The notes under the pieces: generated by a model
What the model saw: the letters and a program-made list of their open reading frames with translations, nothing else
Told to the model about the DNA's origin: nothing
Database searches by the model: none
In this document: one piece after another, positions 23,301 through 32,300 of the stretch
Layout: every line of letters begins with the position of its first letter
How positions within the stretch are numbered: the first letter of the stretch is position 1
Source: Owenia fusiformis
Taxonomy: Eukaryota > Annelida > Polychaeta > Sabellida > Oweniidae
Assembly: GCA_903813345.2 (NCBI GenBank)
Contig: CAIIXF020000011.1
Span: 14,121,754 to 14,185,753 of the forward strand
Length of the DNA: 64,000 nt
Direction of reading: 5' to 3'
Program-made: the position numbers and the translations under genes

Positions 23301-26300
23301 ATTATCACCAATACCTATCAAATTCGTAAAAGAACTCAAAAATATTGTATTTGTAAATTAATTTGCTTTCATTTGAGACTTATATCCTTAAACTTCTGTC
23401 TGTCTATATACATGTATCTTTATAATATCGTATATATTTTGTTTTATTTCAAAACATGGTTTTTGAAGGACTTTTTGTACGAAAAATTGTGAATTAATGT
23501 AAAACTAGGTCACATGTTTTTTTAATAAGGATAATTCACACCAATACATAGCATTCATTCTCATATGTTTTCTGCTGAAAAAATGAGGAAAATTGGTTCA
23601 TAAAGAGGTGAGAAATGTAGTCATCAATGCATGAAAATGGTTCAGAGAAAATACATTTTAAAATTCTAGTTCTCATAGAAACCAATTGTACATTGATATT
23701 TAAGACATAATATTTTTTTTTTTATCATCTTTCATATTTATTGTAAGCACAAGTCATTTAGATACAATTACAAGGGGCAAAGCGCTGTAAGCATTAGATG
23801 TCCCCTTATATAAATAAACAATAAAGTACAATATTCATCATAACCTGGATGTCACCTGTAAATGGTAGAATGCCTTGCAATGAAACAAAAGATAGGAGGG
23901 CTGCTGATATTCTTCCCTTTAAACTGGTTAGACAATCAACATTGGTTTATTTTGGAAGTTTTTGCAACTTGAGTGATGTCACGATGATTGATGTCACGAT
24001 GATTGATGTCACTTAGGTTGTTAAATATTTTTGATATTCTAAAACATTGAAGTGGCACATTTGATATGACATTTTATTATTGAAAAAGTATGTCCTCTGT
24101 TCAATCTTTGCATTGGTGTTAAAAAGATATGATTTTGCACTGTATAGTGGAATATTTGATGATTAAAAAATTTCAACTTTACGTATTTGAAAAATGGATT
24201 TGAATATTTGAGAAATGAAAAGCTGACAATTGTTTTTTCAAAAATCTCTGTCATGACAAGTAGTAAATGAATGATAAAAACATATTCTCTACAAATTGCT
24301 CAATATGCCAGCATTACGTTTTTACCAATTTTGAGATATTTGAAGTCAAAAAGGGTAAAAATTATGTGACTACCAAAAAGTATTGTTATGGTCTCTGTTT
24401 TTTAGTGACGGCAATCGGCGCTTGGTGATCGGCGGGTGGCGGTTGGCATCTGTAACAAATTATTAAAACTTCCAATTACTTAACAAATAAGTATTTAGAC
24501 TGACTTCAGTTTTTTTCAAAATCATCTACAAGTTTTCAGAAGTTCAAATTTTACTTTATATTTAAGATTTGACCTTCAGTGACCGTTTCAAGGTCAATTC
24601 AATTCAATTCAATTCAATTTATTTCATAATTCTTATATAATATACACTATAAAAACAAGCCGCTAGACACCCTAGTGGGTATATGTTGCGGTTTAACAGA
24701 AATCATTAAAATGACATCTAGACTACATATAAAAGAAAACACTTATATTATGTTACATGTAGGTATATAAAAATGGTATTAACAATTAATCTAAGGATGT
24801 ACAATGTAAAAATGTTACAAAAATCAGGTATCAGTATAAAATCAACAGTATAGTATGATATTGGTATTATACATTATCGATAGATGAGTAGTTTTTTATA
24901 TGAAGATTTGAAAATATTTAGAGTGGAGCATTTTTTAATATCATGTGGTAGAGCATTCCAAAGATTAGGACCTAGATAGCGAAGGGAAAGTTTAGAGCAT
25001 TTAGGGATATGAAAATAATGCAATTGTCTTGTGTAATGATGATGAATATTAATGTTGATATCAAACAAGTCTTGAAATAGATTTTTTGGAAGACTTGCTT
25101 CAAATTTACCAATTTTTTTTTCAAAATCATCTACAAGTTCTCAGAAGTTCAAATCTGACTAAGATTGAACTAATAATATCGTGAGCAGCTAGGTGGCGAC
25201 ATTTTGTCATTTTTAATGCCTTGTTTTTCAACTTGCTTCGATTTGACCCAATTCTTTTTTTAAATCATCTACAAGTTCTCAGTTCAAATGTGACATTAGT
25301 TATGAGATGTGACCTTTACTTGACCTACAGTGAAATCACAGCTCATTCTATTGTGTTGCTATCTGTAAGTGGGGTTTATTACAAGTCATATAGTCAACAT
25401 AGTGTAGATATGCAAATGAGCTTTAAAATGATGCAAACCAAATTAAAATCAGAACAAAACTGTTATGTACATAAAGGTGAAAATCATATCCCCATTAGTA
25501 ACAAGCACCTGCTACAATAGCGTTTCCTAAAAAAAAACGTACAACTCTGAATCGTTATTTAGCTCTAGTTCCATATACCCAAGTATAAGCTTTCCAACGG
25601 TATATAATTTATCCAAGGTATTTTGGAAATTAAACTGCGCTTTTATGCAACTTTTTTGGCAATTGGCTACTGCCCTACAGGTATAAAAACAAATCATTAC
25701 TAAATTTTTCAGGACTCCAAATTCTCAACTAAACTGGATGGAGCACCAAAACGCTTTAATGTTGGAGAGATCCTGGATCAATATACAGCGTTTATGTTTA
25801 TTTCTAGTTGCAGTCAATTTCCAAAGATCTGAGGGTTTCTCAAGATAAATACAACTCAATCAGCAAAGCCTACACTGATCTTCAATATCAGTACAGAAAG
25901 ATGGAAGTTGAGCATTCAGATCTGAAGAGGTAAGCAGCTGTATACAGTAAAACCTGTATAAGTGAGACACCTTTGGTACCTAAAATATGGTTCCACTTTT
26001 GATGTGTTCTATAATTAAGAAGGTTCATTTTATTTAAAGAGGACTCTAAAAAGTGTTCAACTTATTTAGGAGTTCTACTTAGAGAGGTCCATATAAAGAG
26101 AATTTGGAAAAGTGTTCCACTTATTGAGGTGTTCTTTGTTCTACTTATAGAATTGTTTTCTCACAATTGGTTTATATAGATGTGTATTTGGAAAAAACAC
26201 TAAAAATGGACCTCCAGGCCTGCATATAAACAGTATCAATTTTAAAGCATGTACACTGTCTTATGACAATTTTGCTAGACAGCCTGCCATTTTGAATGAA

Positions 26301-29300
26301 AAATTGCCGCTTTTTTTATGTGTGTTAATACTATTACGTTTTTTATTAAAGCTTGTTAAGTGGTGGAGTGATTTTGTTGAAACTTTTTATTTGACGACTT
26401 ACAGTGTGGGCCAATAAAAATTGGAACGTTTTTTTATTTGTTCAATTGTCTTTATTTTTGCAGTTCAATCCACAAAAATTCAGTTAATGGTAAAATGATT
26501 ATTTGTGAAAATGTTAAAGATAGAAATATGTATGTATATGATTATCTTTGGCTTGACGTTGTCATGATCTGTATTCTGCATGTGTCATGAAAATTTTTGT
26601 AAGCTTGGGACATCACTGCTGAAAATACACAATATGTATCCTTCAAATGGTCTCAACACAATTTCCATCAATTAAAACATATGTAGTTATCTCTAGGAGA
26701 AGCAAGACATGTCTCCCTTGGACAATATAGCTTAATTAACTGACCTCAGTTTTTTTTAAACTGGCACAATATGTCTCAAAACCTGTCATTTAAGTATGAT
26801 TGTCAAATACATCTCAGACTGATTGTTCAGGAAACCCTTGCATTGAGAAAAAAATTTGAACATTTTTCCATTGATTGTAACTTTTTTTGTTAGTCATGTA
26901 TTATCTTCAATACTTTAGGAAATTGAAAAACAATTCATTGTTACAGCTTGTGTAAATATGAATATACAAGCTCAACATTTAATTACTGAACATGTCCTCC
27001 ACCCACCTGAACAATCAGTCTGAGCTATATTTGACAGTCATGTATGGCTTTGATGATAGGTTTGAGACATATTGTGCCAGTTTTGAAAAAGGCTGAGGTC
27101 AGTTATAAGCTATATTGTCCAAAGGAGACATGTCTTGCTTCTCCTAGAGATAAATACATATACATGTTTCAATTGATGGAAATTGTGTTGAGACCATTTG
27201 AAGGGCATATATTGTATGGTATGAGATACTGTATTTTCAGCATTGATGTCTCAAGCAGAAAAAATTTGAAAAATTTTCATGACAGTCACGCAGTATACAG
27301 ATCATGAACAATTTTTACTGGCCCACCCTGTAGAAGCATATTACACTTTCCTCAGACAATTTGGCCAGTGAGCACCTATTTTGAAAATATATGGCCACCA
27401 TATTTACGTTTCTGTGTAATTTAAAAAGTATTGACAGCAATGGCTGTTCGATGGGATTTAATACACCTTTGCATTGCTGTTATTAAGTTAATTTTGGATA
27501 TATTATGTATTAACATTTTGCCAGTCACCTTTAAAGGCCTATGTGAGCTGATTGTTTTTTGTGTGCTTGGTGTTTTGAAATTCAAATGCAATATTGATCC
27601 TTGGGTGTATTTGCTGTGCTTGAGTGATATTGCCCTTCGTGTTTTGATTGTTTTAAGGCATTCCATAATGTATTTTCAAGACTGAATTCACTCCAGATTG
27701 ATGTATCAGATAATAAATTGTTCTATCATTCTAGCTTATTTCATCTTCAGACTGTATATGCTTTCAGGTCCAATACAGAGCTGACTGAGCAGTGCACCAA
27801 AGTAAAAGGTAATTATAATGCTCAGAAAACAAGATTACTTCAAAGATAATGAATAGAATACTTGTTTTGCTAATATGAGTAATGTTATGAATTGTATTTT
27901 ATTCCAAACTTTTTTATCACATTTCATATTTCAGGAGATATGTCAGATGTTCAGGAGGAGCTGATCAAGTCAAAGGAGGTAATTGCACAAGAGAAGAAGA
28001 AAGCTGAACAATTAGAGGTATGTAAAATGAGGAATTCATCCTCCTTATTATCCCACCAAACAAAGTTCGAGGGGGATATTGGAAAGCCGTCCATCCATCC
28101 ATCCCTTCGTTCGTTTGTGCGTCATTGCTATAACTCAAATATGGTTTGACGAATTTGACATAAATTTTATGGGCTTATGCCTTATTGGTGTAGAACCTCT
28201 GCTCGAGAGGGAATTCTCAATATGGCCATAATTTTTCGTAAAAAAATGTAAACTCAAATAGTAGTTGATGGATTTGGTCTAAATTTTATATGTTGATGCC
28301 TGTGGACACAGGAGGTCTGCTTAAGAAGAAGTTATCAAGATGGCTGCTGAATTTCAAAATGTCCACCATTTTTTGTAAAAATATCTAATGTTTGATAACT
28401 CAAATTCAGTGAAGTGAACGGATTAGGTTAAAGCTTTATATGCTGATGCTAAAGACACAGTAGCTCTGTTTGAGAAAGGATTTTCAAGATGGCAGCTTTT
28501 CAAAATGGCCACCATTTTTCGTTAAAAAAACAAAATGTTTGATAACTCAAATACTTACTAGTGAATTTTATATGCTGATGCCTAGGGACAAAGGAACTCT
28601 GCTCAAGAGAAAATTTTCTAGATGATAACAGAATTTCAAAATGGAAGCATTTTTTGATAACTCAAATACCAGTGGATTGATTTGGGTCAAATTTTATATG
28701 CTCTGCTCAAGAAGTTATTTTCAAAATTTCCATTATTTATCAAAACGGAGGCCATTTGTCATTAAAAATACCACTTGATGAATTTGGTTCAAATTTTATA
28801 TGCTGCTACTTTGGGACAAAGGAACTCTTAAGAAAAAACTTTTAAGATGGCAGCTGAATTTCAAAATGGCCACAATTTTTCAGTAAAAACATAATCTTTG
28901 ATAACTCATATACCAGCGGATAGATTTGGTTCAAATTTGATATACTGATATGCTCTGTTCAAGATGGCAGCAAGTGCAAGATGAAATGTTCAAGATGGCC
29001 ACTAATTATCAAAATATGTTTTGTTCAGTGGGATTTGCTACTCCGTGGAGTTTCTTCTTCAATACAATACAATATGTATATATTTTCAGTCATTACATAC
29101 AATGTGTATGGAGAATGAGAGTGTTCAGATCTACCAGAGACTCCAGTATCACATGGAAGTACTAGCCCAGTCTACAAATAGGATGTCTAGTAGGGCAGAG
29201 GTCTTAGAGTCAGTACACCAAGAGAGACGTCTCAGCAGTGCAATTGAGGTATATAATTTGATTGCATAGTTTTACAGTTTTTCATCAATTCTATGTTCTA

Positions 29301-32300
29301 TTCCAAACTAGACTTCCCCAATTGTTTGGATTTTTGACTAAGAGAAAAGGAAACACAAGTTTTTGATACAATGAGGTACATATACATTTTCAGAAAAAGT
29401 CATTTTTATTATTGTTTTGAGAAAGTCCAGTGATATAGCACAATGCCATTTAACTGGTACATAAAAACCTGTGTAAGTGGAACATCTGTAAGTGATGAAA
29501 GTGTTCCACTTACACAGAACACCTGTAAGTGATGAAAGTGTTCCACTTACACAGAACACCTGTAAGTGATGAAAGTGTTCCACTTACACAGAACACCTGT
29601 AAGTGATGAAAGTGTTCCACTTACACAGAACACCTGTAAGTGATGAAAGTGTTCCACTTACACAGAACACCTGTAAGTGATGAAAGTGTTCCACTTACAC
29701 AGAACACCTGTAAGTGATGAAAGTGTTCCACTTACACAGAACACTTGTAAGTGATGAAAGTGTTCCACTTACACAGAACACCTGTAAGTGATGAAAGTGT
29801 TCCACTTACACAGGTCTTAAAATTGAGAAACAAATTCAAAATGTATTCCAGGAACAACCTTTAACAATGTGATCATATACATGATACTAAAGTATGTTTA
29901 TAATTAATATGTAATGATTTAATTATAATGTAGGCATATGTTTTCATTTGTTCAGGTTATGGTTCAACATACTGAGAACCTGAAGAGATTGTACGAGAGA
30001 GAACACCATGAACTGGAGGAGACAAGGAGGATCCTACAAGAGAACAACCTCTATACTCCTTCAACAAGCCCAGACATAGGTGAATATATGGGGACTTAGT
30101 CATGCATCTTCTCCCTCCTACTAATAATCCCACTAGATTACACCGAATGAAGTTTGAGTAGGGATATAGAAAAGCTGTTTACCTTTCAAGCGGATAACTC
30201 AAATACCAGTGGACAGATTTAATTCAAACTTTAGAGGCTGATGCCAAATGGGCATAGGACCTCTGCTTGAGAATCAATTTCCAATATGGCTGTTTAAATC
30301 AAAATGGCTATCATATTTGACATGACAAAAATTTCACGATTTTGTCAATCTGAAATGTTACATGGGCATTAAATTCCACTGTTTGAAGAAATATCCAAAT
30401 GAATTCAATGTTAAATCAAACATTCACTGTGCCCTTAATTTCACACCTTTTAGCAAAAATAGTAAAAATTAGGGCACATTGAAAATTCGGGCTTTTACAG
30501 TGATTAGTTTATGTGAGCATAATCAGATTACATAAACGTGTGTGATTGTTTTACAGCAGGGGAATGCACTATTGGTAAGAGGTCTATGTCGGTGACAGAG
30601 GGAGCCACTAGTCTCAAGGTACATTGTAAAAATAAGCGCTTCACTATTGTGACAGAATTCAGTCAAACATTATCTCATTTGACAGCCTTTTTGTGAATGG
30701 TTATTGAGTTCAGGTTTCAATATCTACATATTTACTGCATTTATAATTTTCTATTAGTGATATAGATTGGCCTAGGTATAAAGGAAAGGTTCTTGATTGA
30801 ATCTTTTCTGATTCACAAGAAAATAAAAAGATGGCTGTTTTTCTATAAATCTTAGTATTTTCATATGACAAAATATCTGTTTGTTTGTCAATCCATCTGG
30901 TTACAGTTGTGGCATATTTCATAATGATTATACTTTTAGTTTTTTGTTTTTTGATTAGTTACCCATGCGAAAACACTTTCTCTGCAGTTTCTTCACATAT
31001 TAGCTCTGGAAAATCAAAACATACCTTGACATTACTGTCGCTACCTCTTCCACCACATGGTGGGTGATAAGACAGTACTATAAATCAGTATTGTCAATGT
31101 TGCAGTATTGTAGTCTTAAACATGTTCTTCAGGTTGGATTATCAAATCACAAAAATATTTTTTCTTCTTTTGGTAAACTAATATGACGTATTTTTTTTTA
31201 TTTAGTTGTTTTGTAGCGCTTCAGTTCATTTTTTACAGTTGAAAAAGGATCCAGACAGGATCCGAAACGTCCTGTTTAGTAAAATAAAGGTTGTGAAAAG
31301 AAAAAAAAAAATGTTTGTGGAGAATTGTATTCATATCACTGTTGTTCTTTTGATTTTGTTGTTAAACTACAGTGAAACCTGTATATCCAAACACCTTTCT
31401 CAATGTGAACTTATTATAAGGTTCCAATTTTGTTATTTCTCATTGATGTACATATTGGGAAGCCTTGAAATATGAATACCTGCTTATTTTAACTTTATAT
31501 TTGACGAATAAGTCCAGAATTGAAAAAGCTAGGGACCAGGTGATTTAGAATAGGCTCAGTAGATGGAGAGGATGGTCTTTATGAAACACCCTGTACATGT
31601 AGTATATTTTGTGTTGTTCATTGTTTAGGAAACTAGAAGGCGTGCTAGCGTAGCGGTGGGTGCTTTAGGAAGACAGGCCAGTGTCTCAAATGTAAGAGCT
31701 CATGTTTCACCCGCTTGCAACATAAATATATTTTCTAATGTTTTATATTTTACATATACAGCAATGATTCTGATGATATCATTTACCTATTAAATCCAAA
31801 ACTTTCATTTTGTAGCCAATAACAAAAGTGATTTCATTTATAAATAGTATGTATGTATAATGATTACAACAAAAATAACTTAAATTCTTCAGTGAACTTT
31901 TGAGTCATTGCAACTATTATATATGAATAACAATGATATGTCCAGCATTGCACCTCATTAGAAATTCAAAAATGACACGCTACCCTGTTCAAAATCTTTT
32001 TGCACCCTATCAAAAAGATTAATTATTTACATGTTATCCAAAAAGTATAAGATAGGTGTGAAATCCCTGTTGAGAAAAAACGCGAAAAAACGTCAGAAGA
32101 TCACTGAATAAATAGAAAATTTATAAGAAATTAAAAACCCAAAAACTTTTGACTTTTTAGGATCCAAAAAGTCAGAGCATAGTAGCATCTACCTCAGCAG
32201 GTAACAAGAACTCCATCTTTAGTGTTGTGAGACGGGCTTCTATGGCAGATAAAGGAGACAGTAGTCCAACAGGACAGTCCGAACTGTCCCCCATATTATC

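Noticed and set aside
27044-27307. 87-codon ORF
   Set aside because: It lies within one arm of the foldback MITE.
29469-29815. CRISPR array
   Set aside because: The 37-bp units follow each other directly without unique spacers, and the context is a eukaryotic intron.
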